From DASUPK01 sp963782345 (lineage in GTDB: Bacteria > Actinomycetota > Thermoleophilia > Solirubrobacterales > 70-9), in NCBI GenBank assembly GCA_963782345.1, contig CAWAJF010000005.1:372001-436000 (forward strand): a DNA stretch of 64,000 nt, read 5' to 3'. Below the pieces are notes generated by a model that saw only the letters and a list, made by a program, of their open reading frames with translations, was not told the origin of the DNA and made no database searches. This document shows positions 16,879-24,850 of the stretch, piece by piece (position 1 is the first letter of the stretch; each line of letters opens with the position of its first letter). The translations under genes and the position numbers were made by a program.

Positions 16879-17958
16879 ATGTCCTGGCTCTGCCCAACGG
16901 AGCTCGACCAGAGGCGCGCGGTCGACACGAGCGATCGCGTCCGCAAGGCCCGCACCTTCGCGGCCGCCTGCGGCGGGATCGGCATCCTGGTGGTGGCGCC
17001 CATCCTCAGCTGGTGGCTCGTCCCGCTCTTCGTCCTCAGTGCGGTCGACATGCTCACCGTCGATTTGCGGATGCGACGCGCCGAGCACCCCGAGCGCGTA
17101 CCGCTCACCACCAACCTCGTGGTGATGTCGGCCCTCGCGGTTGGGGCCGCCCTCACCGGAGGGCCGGCGAGCCCGGTTCTTCCCTGGCTGGCCGTCCCGG
17201 TCGCGATGAGCGCGGCTCGCTTCGGGGAGCACGTGGTCAAGGTGCTCGTCGCTGTTGACGTCGCGATGGTCCTCGCGGTCGGCCTCGCGGTCGACGCGCA
17301 CGAGCTGTTCGCGAACCCCGCCCTCACGGTGGTCACGATCTCGCTGATCTGCAGCGTGGCCGGCGCGGCCGTCGCGATCCAGGGGGCGGAGATGCAGCAC
17401 CGGGAGGAGTCGGTGCTCGATCCCCTCACGGGCCTGCTCAACCGCAAGTCGCTGCTTCCCCGCTTCCATGAGCTCCAGCACCAGGCCCGCCGGCAGCGGG
17501 CGCCGATCTGCATGATCGCCGCGGACCTCGACCACTTCAAGGAGGTCAACGACACCTTCGGGCACGAGACGGGAGATACGGTGCTCCAGGCGGCCGCGTA
17601 CGAGATGCGGAAGTCCCTTCGCTCCTTCGAGCTCTTCTACCGGCTCGGCGGGGAGGAGTTCCTCGCCGTCATCCCGGGCGCCGGCATCGACCAGGGCCGG
17701 GAGCTGGCGGAGAGAATGCGGGCCGCGGTTCAGAGCATCCAGCCCTCGGGCGTAGAAGTCACCGTCTCGCTGGGGGTCGCCGTCGCCTCGGAAGAGCAGC
17801 TCGAGTTCGAGGAGCTCTTCAACGCCGCCGATCAGGCCCTGTACGAGGCCAAGCGCGCCGGGCGCAACGGGATCGCCGCGATAGAGGTGCTCCGGGAGGC
17901 CGATCCGCACACGCTGGAGCAGCTCGTCGCGCTCGACTCCATTCGCAGGCACTCCTAG
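16879..17958 (+). CDS. Membrane GGDEF-domain protein (putative diguanylate cyclase)
   Basis: The N-terminal 160 residues hold about five hydrophobic segments. The C-terminal GGDEF domain has DPLTGLLNRKSL, IAADLDHFKEVNDTFGHETGD and the active motif GGEEF at residues 257-261, so c-di-GMP synthesis is expected. The product-inhibition site, RxxD in the family, reads RSFE, so feedback control may be weak. I chose ATG 16879, preceded by GGGAG at six bases; GTG 16873 is two codons earlier. The stop overlaps the convergent GNAT gene by four bases. Confidence 0.88.
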   Translation: MSWLCPTELDQRRAVDTSDRVRKARTFAAACGGIGILVVAPILSWWLVPLFVLSAVDMLTVDLRMRRAEHPERVPLTTNLVVMSALAVGAALTGGPASPVLPWLAVPVAMSAARFGEHVVKVLVAVDVAMVLAVGLAVDAHELFANPALTVVTISLICSVAGAAVAIQGAEMQHREESVLDPLTGLLNRKSLLPRFHELQHQARRQRAPICMIAADLDHFKEVNDTFGHETGDTVLQAAAYEMRKSLRSFELFYRLGGEEFLAVIPGAGIDQGRELAERMRAAVQSIQPSGVEVTVSLGVAVASEEQLEFEELFNAADQALYEAKRAGRNGIAAIEVLREADPHTLEQLVALDSIRRHS

Positions 17959-18563
17959 CGCGGGTCGCGCCACATCGGCCAGAGGGTGGGGCCGCGCGGT
18001 AGACGGCGCTCCGACGTGACCCGGAAGCCGTGGCGCGCGTAGAAGTCGAGGTTCTGCTCCTTCGAGGACTCCAGGTAGGCGCCGACGCCGTCGTGGTCGC
18101 ATCCCTTCAGGACGGGGGCCAGCAGCGACGAGCCCAGGCCGCGCCCCTGGGCGGACAAATCGGTCCCGAGGATCGCCAGGTACCAGTGGGGCGGCTCGCC
18201 GGGATGCACCTTCTGGGCGCCGAGCATTCCCGTGACCACCGTCGGCATCCGCAACATGAGCCTGGGGTGGAGGAGGGTGGTGGCGTATGCGATGTCCTGC
18301 CGCGCCGTCGTGTGCCACTGCTCCGGCGCGGCCCAGACCGCGACGCTTCGCAAGTCATCGTCCGTCCAGATCTCACCGCGGGGATGGAGGTCGCGGAGAC
18401 GCATCCCGAAGAGCCGCTCCAGGACCCGCGGGCGCAGCGACTCCGGCCGGCAGGCCCAGGCCGCGACCGGGTCCTCGTGAAAGGCGCGCGCCAGCATCCG
18501 GGCGAGCTCCGGCAGCTCCGCCTGCTCGGCGCGCCGCGGCGCCACGGCGACGCGCTCAGCCAT
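17955..18563 (-). CDS. GNAT family N-acetyltransferase
   Basis: A 202-residue acetyltransferase. The acetyl-CoA binding motif is WYLAILGTDLSAQGRGLGSSLLAPVL, with the Q-x-x-G-x-G signature. A later GVGAYLESSKEQNLDFYARHGF motif is the usual end of the fold. The N-terminal half (FHEDPVAAWACRPES, then VWAAPEQW) places it in the group related to actinobacterial small-molecule acetyltransferases. ATG 18563 overlaps the end of the upstream membrane-protein gene (ATGGCTGA), so translation is coupled. The substrate is unknown. Confidence 0.85.
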   Translation of the reverse strand: MAERVAVAPRRAEQAELPELARMLARAFHEDPVAAWACRPESLRPRVLERLFGMRLRDLHPRGEIWTDDDLRSVAVWAAPEQWHTTARQDIAYATTLLHPRLMLRMPTVVTGMLGAQKVHPGEPPHWYLAILGTDLSAQGRGLGSSLLAPVLKGCDHDGVGAYLESSKEQNLDFYARHGFRVTSERRLPRGPTLWPMWRDPR

Positions 18564-18972
18564 TCGGCAGGGAGGAGCCGGCGAAGAAGAAGAACCAGAC
18601 CTCGAAGGCCAGGAAGCCGGCGACCGCGCAGGCGACGACCATGCGCTCCACCGGGCTGATCCCGTACTTCTGTCGCACGTCCTGCTCGCGCTCGTCGCGC
18701 ATGCTGCGCAGCCAGGGGGAGGTGTGGCGGGCGGCGGGCGGCCGCCCGGTGACGTCGTCGTACTTGGCATTCAGCCAGGTGAGCGCCGTTGCCAGCAGGA
18801 AGACCATCACGGCGAGCACCGCGATCACCGAGAAGACCGCGGTCATGCTCAGGTTGTTCAGGCTTCCCTGGACCTTCGATCCGACCCAGACCGCGAACAG
18901 CGGAGCGCCGGTCCAGAGGTTGATGGTGCAGAGGGCCGACGCGGTGACGAGCCCGATCTTCTTCAGCGCCAT
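18556..18972 (-). CDS. Three-segment membrane protein of unknown function
   Basis: A 138-residue protein with hydrophobic segments near residues 8-30, 43-68 and 110-131 and a charged middle loop (NAKYDDVTGRPPAARHTSPWLRSMRDEREQDVRQKYG). I recognise no family. It lies 13 bases after the CxxC protein gene and overlaps the GNAT gene by eight bases, so the three form a likely operon. Confidence 0.6.
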   Translation of the reverse strand: MALKKIGLVTASALCTINLWTGAPLFAVWVGSKVQGSLNNLSMTAVFSVIAVLAVMVFLLATALTWLNAKYDDVTGRPPAARHTSPWLRSMRDEREQDVRQKYGISPVERMVVACAVAGFLAFEVWFFFFAGSSLPNG

Positions 18973-18985
18973 CTCGATGCTGAGC

Positions 18986-19267
18986 CTACCCGCGGCGCAG
19001 CAGCCTCGCGAGCAGGCTCGGCGCCCTGGGTTCGACGTCCTCTCGCAGGGGCAGGCGGCCCTGCTTCCGGGCGGCCATCACGCAGGCCGAGTGCGCGTGA
19101 CGGCGACGCAAGCTGTCTCCCTCGGGCGAGACGAGCATGTGCTCGCTCAGCGCGGGAAGGTGGCCTCCGCAGAGGGGGCAGCGGTAGGTTGCTGGCTTGC
19201 GGTTGGCAGCCGGCCGCACCGCGTACCAGCGGGCGTCGCGAAAGTCGTCGCGGGATCGCTTGGTCAT
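18986..19267 (-). CDS. Small CxxC protein, possible zinc ribbon
   Basis: A 93-residue basic protein. YRCPLCGGHLPALSEHMLVSPEGD contains a CPLCGG knuckle, followed by RRRHAHSACVMAARKQGRLP, with a further Cys and two His that could complete a zinc site. The start ATG 19267 opens MTKRSRDDFRDARWYAVRP. It is first in the operon with the membrane protein and GNAT genes. The function is unknown. The divergent methyltransferase gene starts 41 bases away. Confidence 0.65.
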   Translation of the reverse strand: MTKRSRDDFRDARWYAVRPAANRKPATYRCPLCGGHLPALSEHMLVSPEGDSLRRRHAHSACVMAARKQGRLPLREDVEPRAPSLLARLLRRG

Positions 19268-19308
19268 TGCGAGAATCCAAATTAGTCCGGACAGAAGGAG
19301 ATTTGATC

Positions 19309-20193
19309 GTGGAGAGCGGACAGCAGACCGGAGAGGGCCCCGGCGGACAGGACGAGGAGATTCGCGCCGGGATGCGCGCGATGTGGGGGCTCGTCGCCTC
19401 GGGATGGGAGGAGAACGCGGATTTCGTGGACCGGAGCGGGGCGGACATGACCGCCGCAATGCTTGCCGCGGCGAACCTGAAGTCAGGTGAGCGGGTCCTC
19501 GAGCTCGCCTGCGGCCCGGGCGGCGTCGGGATGGCGGCCGCGGAGCAGGTCGGCCCGGACGGGGAGGTCGTCCTCTCCGACGTGGCTCCCGAGATGACGG
19601 CCATCGCCGCGTCGCGGGCCAATGAGAACGGCCTGACCAACGTGACGACGCAGGAGCTCGACCTGGAGCAGATCGATCAGCCGGACGGCTCCTATGACGC
19701 GGCGCTTTGCCGGGAGGGCCTCATGCTCGCGGTCGATCCTGCGCGCGCCGCCGCCGAGATCCGCCGGGTGCTGAAGCCCGGCGGCCGCGCGGTCGTGACG
19801 GTGTGGGGTCCGCGCGAGCGCAACCCGTGGCTGGGGGCGATGCTCGACGCCGTCGGCGCCCAGCTGGGTGGCACGGTCCCACCGCCGGGGGTCCCGGGCC
19901 CGTTCTCGCTCGATGGCCGTGAGAAGCTGCATGCCGCGCTCACGGGAGGCGGATTCGAGGATGTGGACGTCGAGGAGGTCGAGGTGCCCTGGCTCGGGTC
20001 CTCCTTCGATCAGTGGTGGCAGGTGACCGCGGCTCTTGCCGGTCCGCTCGCCAAGTTGCTCGAGGCGCAGCCCGCCGAGGCGATCGAGGCCATCCGCGCG
20101 CACGCTCGCGAGGCGCTCGGCGAATACGAGACGGCGAGCGGGCTGGAGATCCCCGGAGTGACGCTGGTCGGGACCGCGGCGCTGAGCCCCTGA
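19309..20193 (+). CDS. Class I SAM-dependent methyltransferase
   Basis: A 294-residue enzyme. Motif I is VLELACGPGGVGMAAA, motif II ends VVLSDVAP, and the post-motif region is LKPGGRAVVTVWGP, the UbiE/COQ5-like methyltransferase pattern. The C-terminal part (WLGSSFDQWWQVTAALAGPLAKLL) resembles actinobacterial small-molecule methyltransferases. GTG 19309 is the start because AAGGAG lies nine bases upstream; a TTG at 19303 is too close. The substrate is unknown. Confidence 0.85.
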   Translation: MESGQQTGEGPGGQDEEIRAGMRAMWGLVASGWEENADFVDRSGADMTAAMLAAANLKSGERVLELACGPGGVGMAAAEQVGPDGEVVLSDVAPEMTAIAASRANENGLTNVTTQELDLEQIDQPDGSYDAALCREGLMLAVDPARAAAEIRRVLKPGGRAVVTVWGPRERNPWLGAMLDAVGAQLGGTVPPPGVPGPFSLDGREKLHAALTGGGFEDVDVEEVEVPWLGSSFDQWWQVTAALAGPLAKLLEAQPAEAIEAIRAHAREALGEYETASGLEIPGVTLVGTAALSP

Positions 20194-20221
20194 CGGGAGC
20201 GTCCTGCCCTTGGAGGGCGGG

Positions 20222-21082
20222 TTACGGGCGTTCGGGGAGGGGGTCCACGATGAGGTCGATCGAGGCGAGGCGGCCGTCGCGAACGGTGCACTCCATCACG
20301 CTGATCCTTCTCCCGTCGATTTCCGTGACCACGCCGGGTCTGCCGTTCACGAGGGCCGGGCGAGCGTGCGGGGCGTACGTGCGCGCGCCCCGCAGCGTCT
20401 GCTTTGCGATCGCCTCGGCGCCGACCGCCGGCGGCAGCGCCCTCGGGTCCCCTTCGACGGTGTGCATCCGGAAGACGACGTCCGGGTCGAGAACCTCGAG
20501 CAGGGCCTCGAAGTCCCCCGCCCGAGCGGCGGCGAGGAAGGCGTCGATCACGCGCCGCTGCTCGTCAAAGTCGGTTTCGGGAGGCGGGCCGGCGCCACGA
20601 ACCCGCCGCCTGGCGCGGCTGGCGAGCTTGCGGGCCGCGTCGGCCGAGCGACCGGTGATCTCGCTGATCTCGCTGAATGGCACGCTGAACATGTCGTGGA
20701 GGACGAACGCGATTCGCTCCGCCGGCGTGAGCGTCTCGAGCACGACCAGCATCGCCAGCCCGACGGAATCGGAAAGCTCCGCCTCCTCGGCCGGATTCTC
20801 CTCGGTGAGCTCGCTGACGATGGGTTCGAGGTGATCCCCCTCGGATTCCTCGCGGCGCGATTTGCGGGAGCGGAGCATGTCGAGGCTGATGCGACCGACG
20901 ACCGTGGTGAGCCAGGCGCGGAGGTTGTCGACCGCGTCCGAGTCGGATCGGCTCAGGCGCAGCCAGGCCTCCTGGACCGCGTCGTCGGCCTCCCCGGCGG
21001 ATCCGAGCATCCTGACGGCGACGGAATGCAGATAGGTGCGGTGCTCTTCGAAGTGCTCTGCGAGTAGGTCCTGGTTGCTCAT
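20222..21082 (-). CDS. ECF41-like sigma factor with fused SnoaL-like domain
   Basis: A 286-residue sigma factor. Sigma region 2 spans about 10-80 (HRTYLHSVAVRMLGSAGEADDAVQEAWLRLSRSD, then LRAWLTTVVGRISLDMLRSR). Region 4 spans about 105-165 (LTPAERIAFVLHDMFSVPFSEISEITGRSADAARKLASRARRRVRG). The last 110 residues form a SnoaL/NTF2-like fold (VIDAFLAAARAGDFEALLEVLDPDVVFRM). This architecture is that of ECF41-type factors, which have no separate anti-sigma and use the fused domain for control. A promoter of the matching class lies upstream. Confidence 0.9.
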   Translation of the reverse strand: MSNQDLLAEHFEEHRTYLHSVAVRMLGSAGEADDAVQEAWLRLSRSDSDAVDNLRAWLTTVVGRISLDMLRSRKSRREESEGDHLEPIVSELTEENPAEEAELSDSVGLAMLVVLETLTPAERIAFVLHDMFSVPFSEISEITGRSADAARKLASRARRRVRGAGPPPETDFDEQRRVIDAFLAAARAGDFEALLEVLDPDVVFRMHTVEGDPRALPPAVGAEAIAKQTLRGARTYAPHARPALVNGRPGVVTEIDGRRISVMECTVRDGRLASIDLIVDPLPERP

Positions 21083-21117
21083 GTCGCGTCCCCTCGTCGT
21101 GGTCCGTCATAGCAATT

Positions 21118-21144
21118 GACGAGCGAACGGCGGCGGATGTGACC
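21118..21144 (-). promoter_or_regulatory. ECF41-type promoter of the sigma gene
   Basis: On the minus strand GGTCACA (21144-21138), a 16-base spacer and CGTC (21121-21118) lie about 36 bases before the ATG. This matches the published ECF41 target pattern TGTCACA-N16-CGTC with one change, implying autoregulation. Confidence 0.65.
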
Positions 21145-21168
21145 GCCGAAGGGGCTAAGCCGGTCATG

Positions 21169-21202
21169 GAGACGGCTCCCCAGTCCCCCGGGGAGCCGTC
21201 TC
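21169..21202 (-). terminator. Hairpin terminator after the sedolisin gene
   Basis: GAGACGGCTCCCC and GGGGAGCCGTCTC form a perfect 13-base stem with an 8-base loop. It sits 34 bases past the sedolisin stop and before the sigma-factor promoter. No U-tract follows. Confidence 0.7.
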
Positions 21203-21235
21203 TCGCGTCGGAACTGTGAGCGTGGAGCGCGCCGG

Positions 21236-22447
21236 CTAGAAGGCGGCGGTCCCGTTCGGGGTCCCGAGGCCCGTCGGCCCGTCGTAGCCCGCACCGGAGG
21301 TGCACAGGTACGCCGGGCTGCAGCTGCCGTTGTTCCCCGATGTGACGTCGAACAGCGACGAGGTGTGGCTGTAGGGGAACGAGCCGTAGTTCACGGAAGC
21401 GCCGTTGCCGGCGAGGCCGTGGACCCCGGCGACGATCGGTGCCGAGGCGCTCGTGCCGCCGACCACGCCCCAGCCGCTGAAGCACTGGCCGAGGAGCTGG
21501 CCGATGAAATTGCAGTTCGAGTCGTAGACCGCGACACCGGTGTTCGGATCGGCGACCGCCGAGACATCGGCGACCGTCCGCCTCGCGCAGCCGGAGTCGG
21601 TCTGCCAGGCGGGCTTCGGCTCATACGCCGAGCAACCGCTGCCCGAGCCGCTCCAGGCGGTCTCCGTCCAGCCGCGCGCGTTGGAGGCGTGGCTGAGCGA
21701 GGTGCCCCCGACCGCGGTCACGTACCTCGAGGCCGCCGGGTACTCGACACCGTATCCGCTGTCGCCCGACGAGACGGTGATCGCGGCGCCCGGGTGGTTG
21801 AAGTGGGCGTCGTCGCTCGTCTCCGAGCTCGACTCGCCACCGCCGTAGCTGTTGGAGATCTCGGTGGCGCCGAGCCTCGCCGCGGTGTCCTCGGCCGCGT
21901 ACAGGTTGGCGCTGACGTTCGAGGTCGCCTCGACCAGCAGGATCTTGCAGCCGGGGCAGACGGCCGAGACCATCTCCAGGTCGAGCTGTGTCTCCAGCGC
22001 CCAGCCGGTGTTGTTGGCCGGATAGCTGCCCTGGACTCCGCTCTGGTTCACCTTCTTGAAGCAGCCGTTCGCGGTCGTGCAGGCCGGGAGCCCGTAGGTG
22101 GAGCGGTAGGTGTTCATGTCCGCCTCGGCGGTGTTGTCGCCGAAGGCATCGACGATCGCGACCGTCTGGCCGGCGCCGCCGCTCGACGGCAGCGCGTAGG
22201 CGCTCCGCAGGTCGGCCGGGCCGTACCCGGCGGTCGGTGCCGCCGCGGCCCTCGGCTTGCCCTTCAGGGTGGCAATCACGTTCAGATCGCAATGCGAGTG
22301 GTTGGCGCGGAGATCGAGGGCGCAGGCGCCCGGGATCACCTTCGTATGGGGCAATGACGCGCCGGACGCGCCGCCGGTGGCGACGAGCGTGAGCGCAAGC
22401 GACGAGGCGATGACCGCCCCGGCGATGGTCAGATGGCGAAGACGCAT
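21236..22447 (-). CDS. Secreted sedolisin-like (S53) serine-carboxyl peptidase
   Basis: A 403-residue exported peptidase with a signal peptide (about 1-30). The S53 residues are visible: Glu152 and Asp156 in ALETQLD, oxyanion Asp229 in SSGDSGYG and nucleophile Ser333 in GGTSASAP. Cysteine pairs suggest disulphides. The pro-region before the catalytic core (starting PADLRSAYALP) is only about 45 residues, much shorter than the large prodomain of kumamolisin-type enzymes. It probably degrades extracellular protein, perhaps at low pH as in the family. It is followed by a strong hairpin. Confidence 0.88.
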   Translation of the reverse strand: MRLRHLTIAGAVIASSLALTLVATGGASGASLPHTKVIPGACALDLRANHSHCDLNVIATLKGKPRAAAAPTAGYGPADLRSAYALPSSGGAGQTVAIVDAFGDNTAEADMNTYRSTYGLPACTTANGCFKKVNQSGVQGSYPANNTGWALETQLDLEMVSAVCPGCKILLVEATSNVSANLYAAEDTAARLGATEISNSYGGGESSSETSDDAHFNHPGAAITVSSGDSGYGVEYPAASRYVTAVGGTSLSHASNARGWTETAWSGSGSGCSAYEPKPAWQTDSGCARRTVADVSAVADPNTGVAVYDSNCNFIGQLLGQCFSGWGVVGGTSASAPIVAGVHGLAGNGASVNYGSFPYSHTSSLFDVTSGNNGSCSPAYLCTSGAGYDGPTGLGTPNGTAAF

Positions 22448-22640
22448 GTGCGTACCTCTCTCCCGGCGGCGATCTGCCGCCGATCGCAGTTCCCGTTACC
22501 GCGATCCGCAGTTCCCCCTGCGTCTCGCGCACGAAAACTTAGTAGATCTGGGCCCCGGGAGGCGTGCGTCTGCGGACCAGGATGTAGGTCAGGTCGAAGT
22601 CGGTTCGCCGATGCTCATCAGGGCCTTATCCGCGGTGGTC

Positions 22641-23444
22641 TCAGCCATCGCTTGCCTCCTCCTGCCGCGCCGTGTCGAGCATCTGCGGGTCGTGCGAGCA
22701 GAGGAGCGTCACCTCGCCGCCGTGGTCTCGCTGCAGCTCCCGGAGGCGCTCCTGGTTTCGGTGGCGCGCCCTGCCGTCGTGCTGGTTGATCGTCTGGAAG
22801 AGGCGCAGACCCGGCGGGCACCGGCGCGGCGTCTCGATCTCGCCGGTGTAGAAGAAGGCGTCGCCGCAGTGGAGCAGCCAGCCGTCATCGGTGTTGATGG
22901 CGACGCCGCAATGGCCAGCGGTGTGGCCGGGGAGCGGGATCATCGCAATCTCGGCGTCGAGGTTGGGGAGGAGACGGATGCTCTCGAAGCCGAACCAGCT
23001 GTCGCCGCCCGCGCCGTGCTCGACCCAGATCGGCCTCTCGCCCCACTGTTCCTCGACGTAGCGGGCCCGCTCGCGCAGGGACGGCGATCTTGCCGCGGCC
23101 AGCTCGGACGCGAAGACGTGGATCTGCGCGTCGGGGAAGTCCCCGATGCCGCCTGCGTGATCGAGGTCGAGGTGCGTCGTGACGATGTGCCTGACATCAG
23201 CCAGATCGTGGCCGAGGGCCTCGATTTGCCGGATCGCCGATTCGCTCGCATCGCAGATGGGTGCGACGAGGACGCGGAAGGGTTGGCCGAGGCGCTTCGG
23301 GTTCGAGCAGTCGCCGAGGCCGAATCCGGTGTCGACCAGGACGAGCTCGCCGCCGGCTTCGATCAGCAGACAATGGGCGACGATCCTGGTCTTCTCCAAC
23401 AGCCCGCCCTGGCCGGCGAGCAGACGCGCTCCCCTCGGGCACAT
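22641..23444 (-). CDS. MBL-fold metallo-hydrolase
   Basis: A metallo-beta-lactamase-fold enzyme with the metal motif TTHLDLDHAGG, a later His in PLPGHTAGHCG, Asp in LLHCGDAFF and a final His in LCSHDP. The family includes lactonases and various esterases. The open frame begins with ATG 23444 (MCPRGARLL), but the conserved start of this subgroup, roughly EVEHLNCGTMCPRG, continues ten codons upstream to an ATC at 23474 and then a TGA. No ATG, GTG or TTG is present, so the true start is uncertain. The substrate is not known. Confidence 0.82.
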   Translation of the reverse strand: MCPRGARLLAGQGGLLEKTRIVAHCLLIEAGGELVLVDTGFGLGDCSNPKRLGQPFRVLVAPICDASESAIRQIEALGHDLADVRHIVTTHLDLDHAGGIGDFPDAQIHVFASELAAARSPSLRERARYVEEQWGERPIWVEHGAGGDSWFGFESIRLLPNLDAEIAMIPLPGHTAGHCGVAINTDDGWLLHCGDAFFYTGEIETPRRCPPGLRLFQTINQHDGRARHRNQERLRELQRDHGGEVTLLCSHDPQMLDTARQEEASDG

Positions 23445-23517
23445 CGTTCCGCAGTTGAGGTGCTCGACCTCGATGCGGCGGAGCGTATGTCATGGCTGGC
23501 GGTGGAGCGGCTAGCGC

Positions 23518-23606
23518 TTGCGTCTTCTTCTTCTTCTTCTTCACCTTCACGCACTTGCCCTTCCTGAGCTTGCGGTCCTTCTTGCACTTCTTCCTCTGCT
23601 CGTCTC
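23518..23606 (-). pseudogene. Fragment coding for a Lys/Cys-rich tail
   Basis: On the minus strand a short stretch reads KKCKKDRKLRKGKCVKVKKK and similar, the kind of Lys/Cys tail found on exported proteins elsewhere in this window. It has no signal peptide or domain before it and runs on in a frame unrelated to the MBL gene. It is probably a relic of a lost exported protein, but could be chance in an AAG-rich stretch. Confidence 0.3.
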
Positions 23607-23629
23607 GATCGACCCGCGATAATTGAGCG

Positions 23630-24088
23630 ATGAACGAGGAAAGCCTCACCGCGCGTGGTCGGGAGATCATCGACGGCAACCTCTACATGGTGATCGCCAC
23701 GGCCGACCGGAGCGGGCAGCCCTGGGCCTCGCCCGTCTACTTCGCGCATTCGGACTACCGAGAGTTCTTCTGGGTCTCCAGGCCCGAGGCAGACCACTCG
23801 CGGAACCTGGTGGAGCGGCGTGAGGTCGGGATCGCGATCTTCGATTCGTCACAGCCCGTCAACACCGGGCAGGGCATCTACATCTCCGGCGTCGCCCAGG
23901 AGCTCCCCGCCCACGAATCGGAGGAGGGCATCGAGATCTTCTCGAAGCGCTCCGTCTCTCACGGCTCCGGGGAGTGGGGGCTCGAGGACGTGCGCGAGCC
24001 GGCCCACCACCGCCTCTACCGAGCGACGGCAGAGGCGGTGTACGTGCTCGACGAGCACGACCAGCGGGTCGAGGTCCGGCTCTCCTAG
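23630..24088 (+). CDS. Pyridoxamine 5'-phosphate oxidase-like flavin protein
   Basis: A 152-residue split-barrel protein. LYMVIATADRSGQPWASPVYFAH is the typical first strands of the PNPOx-like fold, followed by FFWVSRPEADHSRNL and VGIAIFDSSQ, with TGQGIYISGVAQEL in the next hairpin. Members bind FMN or F420 and reduce or oxidise small molecules; the true cofactor cannot be read. The stop overlaps the convergent RibD-like gene by four bases. Confidence 0.8.
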   Translation: MNEESLTARGREIIDGNLYMVIATADRSGQPWASPVYFAHSDYREFFWVSRPEADHSRNLVERREVGIAIFDSSQPVNTGQGIYISGVAQELPAHESEEGIEIFSKRSVSHGSGEWGLEDVREPAHHRLYRATAEAVYVLDEHDQRVEVRLS

Positions 24089-24657
24089 CCGGCGCGCTGG
24101 TAGACCTGAACTCGGACGCCGTCCGGGCCGACGCCCTGGTCCTCGATGAGGTTCAGCTTGATCCGGCCGATTCCCTCGGGGAAGAGCCTCTTGCCCGAGC
24201 CGAGGATGGTGGGAAACACCATCAGCCGCAGCTCGTCCACCAGGTCGTGCTCGAGCAGGGTGTTGACGAGGGTGCCGCTGCCCGCCACCAGGATGTTCCC
24301 ATCGGTCTCCTCGCGGAGCTTCCGGAGCTCCTCGGGGAGGTTGTCCGAGATCACGGTCGTGTTCTCCCAGGACGGGTCGGTGAGCGTGGTCGAGACCAGG
24401 ACCTTGCGGCCCTTGTTGATCTTGTCGGCGAAGTCGCCCTCGCGCGACGGCCACGCCTCGGCGAAGCCCTCGTAGGTGACTCGTCCGAGTAGCTGGACCT
24501 CGGCGTCCATCAGCTCGTCCATCTTGAACTTGTCGCCTTCGTCGCCGCGGTCGTACTCGAAGCTCCAACCGCCGTGCTCGAAGTCCTCGGACCCGCCGGG
24601 ATCCTCGATCACGCCATCGACCGAGATGAACTCCGTGACAACGATCCTCCCACTCAT
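24085..24657 (-). CDS. Dihydrofolate reductase-like (RibD C-terminal domain) protein
   Basis: A 190-residue RibD_C/DHFR-fold protein. It starts IVVTEFISVDGVIEDPGG, has LLGRVTYEGFAEAWPSREGDFADKINKGRKVLVSTTL, then GNILVAGSGTLVNTLLEHDLVDELRLMVFPTILGSGKRLFPEG, all typical of the stand-alone reductase family. The cofactor is expected to be NADPH but the substrate is unknown. GGAGG lies seven bases before the ATG. A similar but distinct paralogue is at 28594-29115. Confidence 0.85.
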   Translation of the reverse strand: MSGRIVVTEFISVDGVIEDPGGSEDFEHGGWSFEYDRGDEGDKFKMDELMDAEVQLLGRVTYEGFAEAWPSREGDFADKINKGRKVLVSTTLTDPSWENTTVISDNLPEELRKLREETDGNILVAGSGTLVNTLLEHDLVDELRLMVFPTILGSGKRLFPEGIGRIKLNLIEDQGVGPDGVRVQVYQRAG

Positions 24658-24715
24658 TTCGTCCTCCCGTTCGTATCGCAGTTTCTTGTTAGACGGGCGG
24701 CGGCGGCGGAACTAA

Positions 24716-24850
24716 TCGGTTGCCAGTCGCTCGGTCATGAGGACGACCGTGCAGAGGTCGTAGAGAACCTCGCGCGCGGGCCCGCGATCATCACCAGCTT
24801 CCACCCGCCTCCCTCACGGACGTCGATCGAGACCGTCTCGAGGGTCGGCC
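24716..24850 (-). pseudogene. Frameshifted gene remnant, possibly SRPBCC-like
   Basis: The minus strand reads TLETVSIDVREGGGWKLVMIAGPR and then, after a one-base frame change, EVLYDLCTVVLMTERLATD before a stop. The first part resembles the strand pair V(D)xRxGGxWxxVM of AHSA1/SRPBCC proteins. No start is present and the stop lies in another frame, so this looks like a relic, but it is short. Confidence 0.3.

Noticed and set aside
22590..22651. Short frame MAETTADKALMSIGEPTST overlapping the end of the MBL gene
   Set aside because: Only 18 residues; a better sequence appears in another frame but without a start.
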